From assembly GCF_947501405.1 (NCBI RefSeq), contig NZ_CANMVK010000003.1:248001-312000 (forward strand): 64,000 bases of DNA, read 5' to 3'. Origin of the DNA: an uncultured Hoeflea sp. GTDB lineage: Bacteria; Pseudomonadota; Alphaproteobacteria; Rhizobiales; Rhizobiaceae. The stretch's first letter is position 1; every line of letters begins with the position of its first letter. The position numbers and the translations under genes are program-made. A model generated the notes under the pieces. That model was not told where the DNA came from and made no database searches. It worked only from the letters and a program-made list of their open reading frames with translations. Positions 49,501 through 58,144 of this stretch are shown here, one piece after another.

Positions 49501-50259
49501 CTATCCGAGTTTTTCGAGCGCCGCGTCAAGCCAGCCGAGGAACCCGCCTTCGGCGTTCGGCATGTCTGCGGCTGACGGATTCGCGGGCGCTGTCTGTTGC
49601 CGGGTCTTGGGCCCGGTCTTGGGTCGGGGCGGCAGATATTTGTTGACCGGCCGGGTTCCCATCTCCGGCATCAGATCGATGCCGCCGCGTTCGGCGACAA
49701 GGATGGAAACATCGGAGCCCGGGTCGTTGAAATCACCGAAATGCCGGGCATTGGAGGGGCAGGTGCGCACGCAAGCCGGAATCCGGTCTTCTTCGGGCAG
49801 TGTCTCGGAATAGATTCGGTCGACGCACAATGTGCATTTTTTGATGACATTTTCGACCGGATCCATTTCGCGCGCGCCATAGGGACAAGCCCAGGCACAC
49901 AGACCGCAGCCGATGCACAGATCCTCAGTCACCAGAACGATGCCGTCTTCGGCCCGCTTGTGGCTTGCCCCGGTTGGACAGACGGTTACGCAAGGCGCGT
50001 CATCGCAATGCAGGCAGGATTTGGGAAAATGCACGATCTGTGCCGGCGCATCCGCTGGCGTGACCTCGAAGGTGTGGATGCGGTTGAGCCAGGCGCCGGA
50101 AGGATTGCCGCCATAGGCATCAACATCGCCAAGCGGCGAAGCGCCGGCCCCGGTGTTCCATTCCTTGCAATTGACCGCGCAGGCATGGCAACCGACGCAG
50201 GTATCGAGATCGATCACCAGGCCTAGGCGTTTTTCGGACGGAGCGGGAAGGCTGGTCAT
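49501..50259 (-). CDS. soeB: Iron-sulfur subunit of sulfite dehydrogenase (DmsB/SoeB type)
   Basis: 252-aa four-cluster ferredoxin subunit. Sixteen cysteines fall in four groups: CVGCHACAVNC, CLHCDDAPCVTVCP, CIGCGLCAWACP and CTLCVDR...CVRTCP. There is no signal peptide, so it lies in the cytoplasm beside SoeA. A Pro/Lys-rich stretch near residues 205-225 links the cluster domain to an acidic tail. It overlaps the soeA stop (ATGA at 50256-50259 region) and precedes soeC by 4 nt. Confidence 0.92.
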   Translation of the reverse strand: MTSLPAPSEKRLGLVIDLDTCVGCHACAVNCKEWNTGAGASPLGDVDAYGGNPSGAWLNRIHTFEVTPADAPAQIVHFPKSCLHCDDAPCVTVCPTGASHKRAEDGIVLVTEDLCIGCGLCAWACPYGAREMDPVENVIKKCTLCVDRIYSETLPEEDRIPACVRTCPSNARHFGDFNDPGSDVSILVAERGGIDLMPEMGTRPVNKYLPPRPKTGPKTRQQTAPANPSAADMPNAEGGFLGWLDAALEKLG

Positions 50260-53096
50260 CAGGTTTCCTCCCCGGTGAAAGCCACCTGGTCCGGTCCGGT
50301 TCCCACGGGACTTGCTTGCGGCGGTGCCGCAGGCAGGCTCCGTTCACCCGACTGGTCGGGATCACGGCGGATCGCCACCCGCAGATCGAACCATGCGGCC
50401 TGGCCGGTGATCGGATCGGAGTTGGCCCAGCGGCGGCCGTCGCCTTTGGGCGGCAGCAATTCGTCGATGAGGTGATTGAGCAGAAAGCCGCGGGTGGCTT
50501 CCGGCGCATTCTTGTCCAGCGCCCAGGCGCCGGCGCGTTTGCCGATCGCATTCCAGGTCCACAGAGTTTCGCCGTTGACCGCGTCCATGCGCCGGACCTG
50601 CACCCGGACCTCGCCGGAGGGCGAGGTTACCAGCGCCCAGTCGCCGTCATTCAGGTTTTCATGTTCGCAAATTGCACCGGGTACATAGAGCGCGTTTTCA
50701 CCATGGATCTGCCTGAGCCAGGCGTTCTGCGATCCCCAGGAATGGTACATGGCCGCCGGGCGCTGGGTGATGGCGTGCAGCGGATAGACGACGTCCTCCA
50801 CACCCTCATCCATGAATGGCGGATACCAGGTGGGCAGAGGGTCGAAACAGCGCTTGATCCGGTCGCGATGATGCTCGGGCGGAACCGGTTTGATTTTGCC
50901 TTCAGCGGCGAGCTGAAATTTGCGCAAGGGTTCGAGATAGAGCTGGAATATGTTTTCCACCGGCCCGTCCTGCAGACCGTGCTCGATCGCCCAGTCGCTC
51001 CAGGCGCGGTTGGCGTGTTTGAAGTAGTGGGCTTCCTCAGGCACATGCACCTGCGAAAAGCCGCCATTCTCGATATAGCGGCGGAGCTGGTCGGGATTGG
51101 GTTCACCGCGCCCGGTCTTGGTTCCGTCGGGCCCGCGCCATCCCGACAACGGCCCGATGCCGGGCTTGCGCTGGTGGTTGACGATGTAATCGGCATAGTC
51201 CTTGTAGACAGCCTTGCCATCGTCATCGACCATACCGGGCAGCTTCAGCCGGGCGCCAAGATCGAGCAGCACGCTTTGAAAGCCGCGCACGTCGCGGTCG
51301 GGCTCGACCACCGGCCAGCGGATTGAATCGCACAGCGCTTCGGGCTCGCTGATCGGACGATCGAGCAGCGAGATGCAATCATGGCGCTCGAGATATGTCG
51401 TGTCTGGCAGCACCAGATCGGCAAACGCCACCATCTCCGAGGAATAGGCATCGGAATAGATGATCCTGGGGATTACATAATCGCCATTGTCATCCTTGTC
51501 GGTGAGCATATCCATCACCGAGGTGGTGTTCATGGAGGAGTTCCAGGCCATGTTGGCCATGTACATGAACAAAACATCGATGCCGTAAGGATCGCGGGCA
51601 TGGGCGTTGGAGATCACCATATGCATCAGCCCGTGGGCTGAAAGCGGCGCATCCCAGGAAAACGCCTTGTCGATGCGCTGCGCGGTCTCGCCATCGGCTT
51701 CCAGCAGCAGGTCCTCAGGCCCGCGTGGATACCCCAGATGCGGTCCGGCCAGGGCGGTGTCGGCACAGGCGCCGCCATGGGGTCGCGGCTGGCCGGCCAC
51801 GGGCCTTGGATAGGGCGGCTTGAAGCGAAAACCCCCGGGACAATCGATTGAGCCGAGCAGGATCTGCAACAGATGCAGTGCGCGGGCCGTTTGAAAACCG
51901 TTGGAATGTGCGGATATTCCGCGCATGGCGTGAAACGCCACCGGCCGGCCGATCATGCGCGCGTGGCGCTCGCCCTTCATGTCAGTCCACGGCCGTTCGA
52001 TCACAATTTCACGCTTGAAGGCGGCCTCAGCAATTTCACCGGCAATGCGGGCGATGGTGTCGGCGGAAATTCCAGTGCGCCCGGCAACGGCTGCGGGGGC
52101 GTATTGAGGGTCGGCATATTTTTTGGCCAGCAGTTCGAACACCGGCACCGCACTTCGCCCGTCGGGTAGTGTAAAGCTGCCCTTCATCGCCGGTTTGACG
52201 CCAGGGCTCGAGGACAAGGCGATTTCGCCGCTCAAGCGATCGGCCACCAGCGGTACACCGTCGTCATCGCGGGCGAACAACCCGTGGCCGTCACCATCGG
52301 GATCGTCGATCACCAGCCAGGGCGCGTTGGTGTAGCGAATGAGGTAATCGATATCGATCTGGCCGCTGCGGATCAGCTCATGGATCAGCGACAGGATCAG
52401 CAGTCCATCGGTGCCCGGTGTGATCCCCAGCCATTCATCGGCAATGGCGTTGTAGCCGGTGCGCACAGGGTTGACGCCGATGACCTTGACCCCGCGCGCC
52501 TTGAGCTTGCCCAGGCCCATCTTGATGGGGTTGGAATCGTGATCCTCGGCCACTCCGAATATCATGAACAGTTCGGTATGGTCCCAATCCGGCGCACCGA
52601 ACTCCCAAAAGGCGCCGCCCATGGTGTAGATACCGGCGGCTGCCATATTGACAGAACAGAAGCCGCCATGGGCAGCATAGTTGGGAGTGCCGTAGGCTTG
52701 CGCCCACCAGCCGGTCATCGACTGGCTCTGGTCGCGCCCGGTGAAGAAGGCCAATTTGCGCGGGTCGTCGCTGCGCACCTTGCCGAGCCATCCGGCGGCC
52801 AGCTCCAGCGCCTCGTCCCACTCGATTTCCTTGAATTTGCCTTCGCCGCGCTTGCCGGTTCTCAAAAGCGGCTTTTTCAGCCGCGCCGGCGAATAGTGCT
52901 GCATGATCCCCGCAGAACCCTTGGCGCACAGCACACCCTTGTTGATCGGATGGTCGCGGTTGCCCTCGATATACTGGACGGTCTCGCCCTTCATGTGCAC
53001 GTTGATGCCGCAGCGGCAGGCACACATGTAACAGGTGGTCTGGCGGATTTCGGTCGCGCTGTCAGTGGTGTCGTGGGTCCGGTCGATCTGGTTCAT
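50259..53096 (-). CDS. soeA: Molybdopterin catalytic subunit of cytoplasmic sulfite dehydrogenase
   Basis: 945-aa molybdopterin oxidoreductase. An N-terminal 4Fe-4S site is C22xxC25xxxC29 with Cys57, followed by the Mo-bisPGD domains with GRDQSQSMTGWWAQAYGTPNYAAHGGFC (given in part) and a C-terminal dinucleotide-binding domain. The N-terminus has no twin-arginine signal. With the four-cluster SoeB and DmsC-like anchor this fits SoeABC, the quinone-linked cytoplasmic sulfite-oxidising enzyme of purple sulfur bacteria and roseobacters, rather than exported DMSO, polysulfide or thiosulfate reductases. Direct sulfite activity is inferred from family resemblance. Confidence 0.85.
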   Translation of the reverse strand: MNQIDRTHDTTDSATEIRQTTCYMCACRCGINVHMKGETVQYIEGNRDHPINKGVLCAKGSAGIMQHYSPARLKKPLLRTGKRGEGKFKEIEWDEALELAAGWLGKVRSDDPRKLAFFTGRDQSQSMTGWWAQAYGTPNYAAHGGFCSVNMAAAGIYTMGGAFWEFGAPDWDHTELFMIFGVAEDHDSNPIKMGLGKLKARGVKVIGVNPVRTGYNAIADEWLGITPGTDGLLILSLIHELIRSGQIDIDYLIRYTNAPWLVIDDPDGDGHGLFARDDDGVPLVADRLSGEIALSSSPGVKPAMKGSFTLPDGRSAVPVFELLAKKYADPQYAPAAVAGRTGISADTIARIAGEIAEAAFKREIVIERPWTDMKGERHARMIGRPVAFHAMRGISAHSNGFQTARALHLLQILLGSIDCPGGFRFKPPYPRPVAGQPRPHGGACADTALAGPHLGYPRGPEDLLLEADGETAQRIDKAFSWDAPLSAHGLMHMVISNAHARDPYGIDVLFMYMANMAWNSSMNTTSVMDMLTDKDDNGDYVIPRIIYSDAYSSEMVAFADLVLPDTTYLERHDCISLLDRPISEPEALCDSIRWPVVEPDRDVRGFQSVLLDLGARLKLPGMVDDDGKAVYKDYADYIVNHQRKPGIGPLSGWRGPDGTKTGRGEPNPDQLRRYIENGGFSQVHVPEEAHYFKHANRAWSDWAIEHGLQDGPVENIFQLYLEPLRKFQLAAEGKIKPVPPEHHRDRIKRCFDPLPTWYPPFMDEGVEDVVYPLHAITQRPAAMYHSWGSQNAWLRQIHGENALYVPGAICEHENLNDGDWALVTSPSGEVRVQVRRMDAVNGETLWTWNAIGKRAGAWALDKNAPEATRGFLLNHLIDELLPPKGDGRRWANSDPITGQAAWFDLRVAIRRDPDQSGERSLPAAPPQASPVGTGPDQVAFTGEET

Positions 53097-53387
53097 TCGG
53101 CTCCCCCCGCCTCAATGCCGCCCGGCAACCGGGCTTTCGCCGGGCCAAGGATTGTCGCGCTCACCGCCTCCGCGCCGTCGATGCGACCATGGGGCAAACG
53201 GACCCCGCGCCCAGATAAAAGTCAAGCCCGGACGATAGCGCCAGATCGGCTTCCTCTAAGGCCAGATCCGGATCGAAACCGCAGCCCAGCCCGCCGGCTG
53301 GCGACAGGTATCAGGTGTAAATAAGGCGGTTGCCGGCGGCCGGATATCCGGCCGGACCGTCGGAGGTCTCCTGCGAGCCCGCTCAAA
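53097..53387. other. Intergenic region between arsR and soeA
   Basis: This 291-nt stretch holds no gene I can support. On the minus strand it is the leader of soeABC and lies downstream of the ArsR-type regulator. Its one clear element is an 18-bp palindrome at 53337-53354. Confidence 0.5.
53337..53354. promoter_or_regulatory. 18-bp perfect palindrome upstream of soeABC
   Basis: CGGCCGGATATCCGGCCG is a perfect inverted repeat, about 240 nt before the soeA start and 34 nt after the arsR stop. It could be an operator or part of an arsR terminator, although no U-run follows. GC content makes short palindromes likelier than usual, but 18 bp perfect is still notable. Confidence 0.4.
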
Positions 53388-53714
53388 TCAGGAGGCCGCG
53401 CCCCTCTCGGGCTGGCAATAAAGCCCGTGCAGCACCTCCAGCACCGCCGAAACTTCCTTGCCCTTAAGCGAGTAATAAATGGTCTGCGCGTCCCGCCGGG
53501 TGTCGACCAGATCCGCGTCGCGCAGCTTGCGCAGGTGATGCGACATGGCCGGTTGCGACAGGCCGGCCATATCTGCCAGCCGCAGCACACTTTGTTCGCC
53601 GTCAAGAAGTATGCACAGGATACGAAGCCGCACCGGCTGCGAGAGCATTTCCATCAGTTTGGCGGCCTCGCTCATGCGCGGCTCCATCTCAAGCATGTCC
53701 TGGGCGTCAAGCAT
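53388..53714 (-). CDS. ArsR-family regulator with a dithiol pair (SqrR/BigR-like)
   Basis: 108-aa winged-helix repressor. The recognition region LSQPAMSHHLRKLRDADLV and wing TRRDAQTIYYSL are those of ArsR proteins. Cys34 (RILCILLDGEQSV) and Cys100 (VLHGLYCQ) occupy the positions of the two cysteines that form a polysulfide link in SqrR and BigR. The metal-binding CVC box of ArsR/SmtB is missing. It lies directly upstream of soeABC on the same strand and probably controls it. An in-frame ATG at 53675 with GGAG 6 nt upstream is an alternative start giving 95 aa that keeps both cysteines. Confidence 0.85.
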   Translation of the reverse strand: MLDAQDMLEMEPRMSEAAKLMEMLSQPVRLRILCILLDGEQSVLRLADMAGLSQPAMSHHLRKLRDADLVDTRRDAQTIYYSLKGKEVSAVLEVLHGLYCQPERGAAS

Positions 53715-53749
53715 GACCCGTATTCCATTCCGCTAACATTGATAGTCTC

Positions 53750-53778
53750 TTATATAAAGAACGAGCCGAGAATTTCAA
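53750..53778 (-). promoter_or_regulatory. Candidate sigma-70 promoter of the arsR-like gene
   Basis: Read on the minus strand, TTGAAA (53773-53778) and ATATAA (53750-53755) are 17 nt apart in an AT-rich island, about 36 nt before the ATG at 53714. The -35 element overlaps the lacI-family stop codon. The TTATATAA core at the -10 is itself palindromic and may carry a regulator site. Confidence 0.5.
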
Positions 53779-54800
53779 CTGACAACTGATCTGGTGCTGC
53801 CTCGGACAATCAGTTCGACATCCAGCACCCGGATATCATCCAGAGGCTCCAAACCTCCGTTCACCTGATCTATCAGCATCTCGGCGGCAGACAGGCCAAG
53901 CGCGGCGCGTGGCTGAAGCACCGTGGTGAGTGCCGGGATGAAACGGCGGGCAATGTCGATATCGTCGAAGCCGACCACCGACACGTCTTCAGGCACACGG
54001 ACGCCATGGCGCGCCAACTCCGAAATGAAACCAAATGCCATCAGATCGGACTGGCAGAACATGGCCGTCGGCTGGCTGCCAAGACCAAGCCAGTCGGACG
54101 CAGCGCGCGCTCCGGCCTCAAGCGAGAAATCTCCATCGAACACCGCCATGGGCTCGAATGCCAGACCGCGTTCGTTCATCTCGGCCATCGCCCCATCGGT
54201 GCGCGCACCGGTCAAAACGTTGTCATGCGGTCCGCAAACCATGCCGATGGATCTGTGGCCGAGGTCGACCAGATGCGAGATCGCCAGTCCCGCGCCCCGG
54301 GCATTGTCCACCCGCACCGAGGCAAAGTGTTGGGACGGGGTCCATTCACAGGCGAAGACGATCGGCGGGGCGCCCGCACCGGACCGCGTTGCAGCCAGAA
54401 CCGCTTCGGGCAGCGAACCATCGAGCGCAATGATGCCGTCAGCGCGAGTGGCGTGCAGATGATTTGTCACCAGATGCGGCTTTAAATGCGCATGCCTGGT
54501 GTCGACCACCAACATGTTGAAATCGGCTTTCGACAGGCCGGTTTCGATCCCGGAGAGAATTTCCGAGAAAAAAGGATTGCCCAGATTGGGGACCAGCACA
54601 ACAATCCCCCCGGTCTTTTGCCGGCGCAGGTTCCGAGCTGAGAGATTGACCCGGTAGCCGCTTTTGGCCGCGGCAGCCAGAACGGCATGGCGCGTTGATT
54701 CAGCAACGGATTCCGGCTTGCTCAGGGCACGGCTGACCGTCGCGGTGGACACTCCGGCAAGCCTTGCGACATCAACAATTTTCGGTGCGCGTTTGTGCAT
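53775..54800 (-). CDS. LacI-family transcriptional repressor
   Basis: 341-aa sugar-responsive repressor. The DNA-binding headpiece is IVDVARLAGVSTATVSRALSKPESV (residues 8-32, given in part), then the hinge helix LSARNLRRQKT and the periplasmic-binding-like effector domain with VLVPNLGNPFFSEILSGIE (given in part). AAGG lies about 5 nt before ATG 54800; two in-frame ATGs further up (54818, 54851) would add unneeded residues. It is divergent from a sugar importer operon, with two likely operators between them, so it almost certainly controls that operon and itself. Confidence 0.94.
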   Translation of the reverse strand: MHKRAPKIVDVARLAGVSTATVSRALSKPESVAESTRHAVLAAAAKSGYRVNLSARNLRRQKTGGIVVLVPNLGNPFFSEILSGIETGLSKADFNMLVVDTRHAHLKPHLVTNHLHATRADGIIALDGSLPEAVLAATRSGAGAPPIVFACEWTPSQHFASVRVDNARGAGLAISHLVDLGHRSIGMVCGPHDNVLTGARTDGAMAEMNERGLAFEPMAVFDGDFSLEAGARAASDWLGLGSQPTAMFCQSDLMAFGFISELARHGVRVPEDVSVVGFDDIDIARRFIPALTTVLQPRAALGLSAAEMLIDQVNGGLEPLDDIRVLDVELIVRGSTRSVVS

Positions 54801-54890
54801 TCGCCTTCGCAATTCCATTCTTGACGGTAACGGCCGCAGAGCCGGCATCAATTATCACTTGACTCCAATTGCCATCGCGGTCAACCTTTA

Positions 54891-54904
54891 TGTAATCGAT
54901 TGCA
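54891..54904. promoter_or_regulatory. LacI-type operator, copy 1
   Basis: TGTAATCGATTGCA is a near-perfect palindrome centred on CG, the usual form of LacI-family operators. An identical copy lies 35 bp further right. Both are in the divergent region between the repressor gene and its target operon. Confidence 0.8.
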
Positions 54905-54925
54905 GTGCAACATGAACATAGGCAA

Positions 54926-54939
54926 TGTAATCGATTGCA
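54926..54939. promoter_or_regulatory. LacI-type operator, copy 2
   Basis: Second identical TGTAATCGATTGCA, 97 bp before the binding-protein start. The 35-bp centre spacing is between three and four helical turns, so two dimers would sit on partly different faces unless the DNA bends. Confidence 0.8.
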
Positions 54940-55035
54940 CAGCTGCAGGCCAAGGTGTGAGGACCCTGGCGTCCCGGTTGGCCACAATCACGCGGCCGGA
55001 TCGGGTGAGGAGGAACAACCCTGGGAGGGAACGTG

Positions 55036-56265
55036 ATGAAAGCATGCAAAACCATTCTCGCCGGCGCATCGGTGCTGGCGCTGTCAGTGTCTGTCAACGC
55101 CGCTGAACTGGAAGTCACCCATTGGTGGACTTCGGGCGGCGAAGCGGCCGCGGTCGCCGAGTTTGCCAAGGCATTTGATGCGACCGGCAACAAATGGATC
55201 GATGGCGCAATCGCCGGCGGCGGCGGAACGGCCCGGCCGATCATGATCAGCCGCATTACCGGCGGTGACCCGATGGCCGCCACCCAGTTCAACCATGGTC
55301 AGCAGGCCCGCGAGCTGGTGGAAGCCGGACTGATGCAGGACCTCACCGAAGTCGCCGAACGCGACGGCTGGAAAGATTTCATCTACCCGTCGAACCTGCT
55401 CGACAGCTGCATTCTCGACGGCCGTATTTATTGTGTGCCGGTCAACATCCATTCCCCTGAATGGCTATGGCTTTCGAACGCCGCCTATGAGAAGGCCGGC
55501 GTGCCGGTTCCCACCAACTGGGACGAGTTTGTCGCCTCCGCTCCCAAGCTCGAGGCGGCCGGTATTATCCCGCTGGCACTGGGCAATCAGCCCTGGCAGT
55601 CGAACCTGGCCTTTGGCGCACTTCAGACCGCCATCGGCGGCCTTGACCTGTGGAAGAAGGTCAATGTCGAAAAGGACATGGAAGCAGCAGCCGGACCCGA
55701 GTTTGCCAAGGTGTTCGAAGCCGCAGCCAATGCCCGCAAGCTGGCGGAGAAATCCACCGTGCAGGACTGGAACCAGGCCACCAATCTGGTGATTACCGGT
55801 CAGGCCGGCGGCCAGATCATGGGCGACTGGGCGCAAGGCGAGTTTGCAGTCGCCGGCAAGGTGGCCGGCGAGGATTACACCTGCCTGCCCGGCATGGGCG
55901 TCAATGAATACATCTCGACGGGTGGCGACGCCTTCTATTTCCCCAAACTCGATGATCCGGAAAAGACCGCCGCGCAGCTTGAACTGGCTTCGCTGATGGT
56001 TTCCAAGCAGGTGCAGGTCGCCTTCAATCTGAAGAAGGGCTCACTGCCGATCCGTGGCGATATCGATCTTGCAGCCGCCAATGACTGCATGAAGAAGGGT
56101 CTCGAGATCCTGGCCGGCGGCAACATCATCCCCGCGGGCGATCAGGTCTGGAGCCCGGATGTGGTCAAGCAGACCGAAGATCTGATGGTCGAGTTCTGGA
56201 AGACCGATATGAGCGCGGAAGACGCCCAGAAGCGCTGGGTCGAAATCCACGAAAACGACGGCTAA
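55036..56265 (+). CDS. Sugar ABC transporter substrate-binding protein (family 1)
   Basis: 409-aa periplasmic binding protein with a Sec signal peptide (cleavage after SVNA, about residue 22). The start of the mature protein, ELEVTHWWTSGGEAAAVAEF, is the pattern of glucose/mannose-type family 1 binding proteins such as GtsA. GGAGG lies 7 nt before ATG 55036; a GTG at 55033 is adjacent. It is the first gene of the LacI-controlled operon. The sugar is not fixed by sequence. Confidence 0.94.
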   Translation: MKACKTILAGASVLALSVSVNAAELEVTHWWTSGGEAAAVAEFAKAFDATGNKWIDGAIAGGGGTARPIMISRITGGDPMAATQFNHGQQARELVEAGLMQDLTEVAERDGWKDFIYPSNLLDSCILDGRIYCVPVNIHSPEWLWLSNAAYEKAGVPVPTNWDEFVASAPKLEAAGIIPLALGNQPWQSNLAFGALQTAIGGLDLWKKVNVEKDMEAAAGPEFAKVFEAAANARKLAEKSTVQDWNQATNLVITGQAGGQIMGDWAQGEFAVAGKVAGEDYTCLPGMGVNEYISTGGDAFYFPKLDDPEKTAAQLELASLMVSKQVQVAFNLKKGSLPIRGDIDLAAANDCMKKGLEILAGGNIIPAGDQVWSPDVVKQTEDLMVEFWKTDMSAEDAQKRWVEIHENDG

Positions 56266-56289
56266 AGCCCGCCCAAGACAATCGCGTCC

Positions 56290-56307
56290 CCCGGCCCCAG
56301 GGCCGGG
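56290..56307 (+). promoter_or_regulatory. GC-rich hairpin between sugar binding-protein and permease genes
   Basis: CCCGGCC (56290-56296) pairs with GGCCGGG (56301-56307) around a CCAG loop. It lies 24 nt after the binding-protein stop and has no U-run, the same placement as in the other importer operons here. Confidence 0.55.
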
Positions 56308-56340
56308 CGGCGCTGCTTCTTGCCCCGCGAGGATACCGTT

Positions 56341-57234
56341 ATGACAACCCGTGGCCGGCCGAACAGGCTGTTTTACAATCTCAGCGCCAAGATCGCCGCA
56401 TTGCCGATGATGTTTACGGCATTGGTGGTGTTTCTGGGCGGCACCGTCTGGACGGTGGTCTACTCTTTCACCAATTCGAAGCTGCTACCGCGCGAGAATT
56501 TTGTCGGCCTCGATCAATATGAGCGTTTGTGGTCGACCAGCCGCTGGATCATCTCGATCGAGAATCTGATGATCTACGGCGTGTTCTCCTTGATCTTCTC
56601 GCTGGTGATCGGATTTTCCCTGGCGGCGCTGCTGGATCAAAAGATCCGGTACGAGGACACTTTCCGGACCATTCTGCTTTATCCCTTCGCACTTTCCTTC
56701 ATCGTCACGGGTCTGGTGTGGCAATGGATTCTCAATCCGCAATTCGGCATTCAGGGAATCGTCCGTGGCTGGGGCTGGGAAAGCTTCACTTTCGATCCGC
56801 TCTACAATCCCGACATCGTCATGTTCGGCCTGCTGATCGCCGGGCTCTGGCAAGGCACCGGCTTCATCATGTGCCTGATGCTCGCCGGGCTGCGCGGCAT
56901 TGACGAGGACATCTGGAAGGCGGCGCGGGTGGACGGAATCCCGATGTGGAAGACCTATTTGCTGATCATCATTCCGATGATGCGGCCGGTGTTCATAACC
57001 ACGCTGGTGATCATCGCCGCAGGCATCGTCAAGCTCTACGATCTTGTTGTCGCCCAGACTTCTGGCGGCCCGGGCAACGCGTCCGAAGTGCCAGCCAAAT
57101 ATGTCTATGACTATATGTTCCAGGCACAGAATCTGGGGCAGGGTTTCGCGGCTTCGACCATGATGCTGCTTACGGTGCTGATCGTGCTGATCCCCTGGGC
57201 CTATCTCGAGTTCGGGGGGAAGAAACATGACTGA
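56341..57234 (+). CDS. Sugar ABC transporter permease (MalF-like)
   Basis: 297-aa inner-membrane permease with six helices. FVGLDQYERLW is the typical stretch after the first helix, and the cytoplasmic loop IDEDIWKAARVDGIPMWKTYLLIIIPMMRP (given in part) carries the EAA motif. GAGGA lies 8 nt before ATG 56341. It overlaps the next permease by 8 nt. Confidence 0.94.
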   Translation: MTTRGRPNRLFYNLSAKIAALPMMFTALVVFLGGTVWTVVYSFTNSKLLPRENFVGLDQYERLWSTSRWIISIENLMIYGVFSLIFSLVIGFSLAALLDQKIRYEDTFRTILLYPFALSFIVTGLVWQWILNPQFGIQGIVRGWGWESFTFDPLYNPDIVMFGLLIAGLWQGTGFIMCLMLAGLRGIDEDIWKAARVDGIPMWKTYLLIIIPMMRPVFITTLVIIAAGIVKLYDLVVAQTSGGPGNASEVPAKYVYDYMFQAQNLGQGFAASTMMLLTVLIVLIPWAYLEFGGKKHD

Positions 57235-58141
57235 TGCGGCAATCGTATCTCCACGGCTTGAGCCTGGCCCGCGCGGGCAGAAACCGCGCCGCAAGCTTTC
57301 ACGCCGCAACATCTTTCTGTACGGCACGCTGATCGTGGTGGCGGTGTATTACCTGCTGCCGCTCTATGTGATGGTGGTGACCTCGCTCAAGGGCATGCCG
57401 GAAATCCGGCTTGGCAACATCTTCGCGCCGCCGGTCGAAATCACCTTCGAACCCTGGGTCAAGGCCTGGGCGACCGCCTGCACGGGCCTCAATTGCGACG
57501 GGTTATCGCGCGGATTCTGGAATTCAGTGCAGATCACGGTGCCGTCGGTCATGGTGTCGATCGCCATTGCCTCGATCAATGGCTACGCGCTCGCCAATTG
57601 GCGGTTCAAGGGCGCCGATGTGTTTTTCACCATCCTGATCTTCGGCGCCTTCATACCCTATCAGGTCATGCTCTATCCAATCGTCATCCTGCTTCGGGAG
57701 ATGGGGCTTTACGGCTCCTTGTGGGGGTTGGTGGTGGTGCATACGATCTTCGGGATGCCGATCCTGACGCTGCTGTTTCGCAACTACTTCACCTCGCTGC
57801 CGGAAGAATTGTTCAAGGCCGCGCGTGTCGATGGCGCCGGGTTCTGGGGCATTTTCTTCAAGATCATGCTGCCGATGAGCCTGCCGATCTTCGTAGTCGC
57901 GATCATCCTGCAGGTGACCGGCATCTGGAACGATTTCCTGTTCGGCGTGGTCTACACCAAGCCTGACATTTATCCGATGACCGTGCAGCTCAACAACATC
58001 GTCAACTCGGTGCAGGGCGTGAAGGAATACAACGTCAATATGGCCGCCACGATCCTTACCGGACTCGTACCGCTGATCGTCTATTTCATATCCGGCAAAC
58101 TTTTCGTGCGCGGCATCGCCGCCGGCGCGGTGAAAGGCTAA
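57227..58141 (+). CDS. Sugar ABC transporter permease (MalG-like)
   Basis: 304-aa partner permease with a basic cytoplasmic N-terminus of about 28 residues and six helices. The EAA loop is LPEELFKAARVDGAGFWGIFFKIMLP (given in part). The periplasmic stretch between helices 1 and 2 contains two cysteines (ACTGLNCDG), which might form a disulfide. The ATPase gene follows after 3 nt. Confidence 0.94.
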   Translation: MTDAAIVSPRLEPGPRGQKPRRKLSRRNIFLYGTLIVVAVYYLLPLYVMVVTSLKGMPEIRLGNIFAPPVEITFEPWVKAWATACTGLNCDGLSRGFWNSVQITVPSVMVSIAIASINGYALANWRFKGADVFFTILIFGAFIPYQVMLYPIVILLREMGLYGSLWGLVVVHTIFGMPILTLLFRNYFTSLPEELFKAARVDGAGFWGIFFKIMLPMSLPIFVVAIILQVTGIWNDFLFGVVYTKPDIYPMTVQLNNIVNSVQGVKEYNVNMAATILTGLVPLIVYFISGKLFVRGIAAGAVKG

Positions 58142-58144
58142 GCG

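Noticed and set aside
50259-53096. Exported DMSO, thiosulfate or polysulfide reductase as identity of the molybdoenzyme
   Set aside because: No twin-arginine signal at the N-terminus, and the residues near the Fe-S site and the paired four-cluster subunit fit the cytoplasmic SoeA form better.
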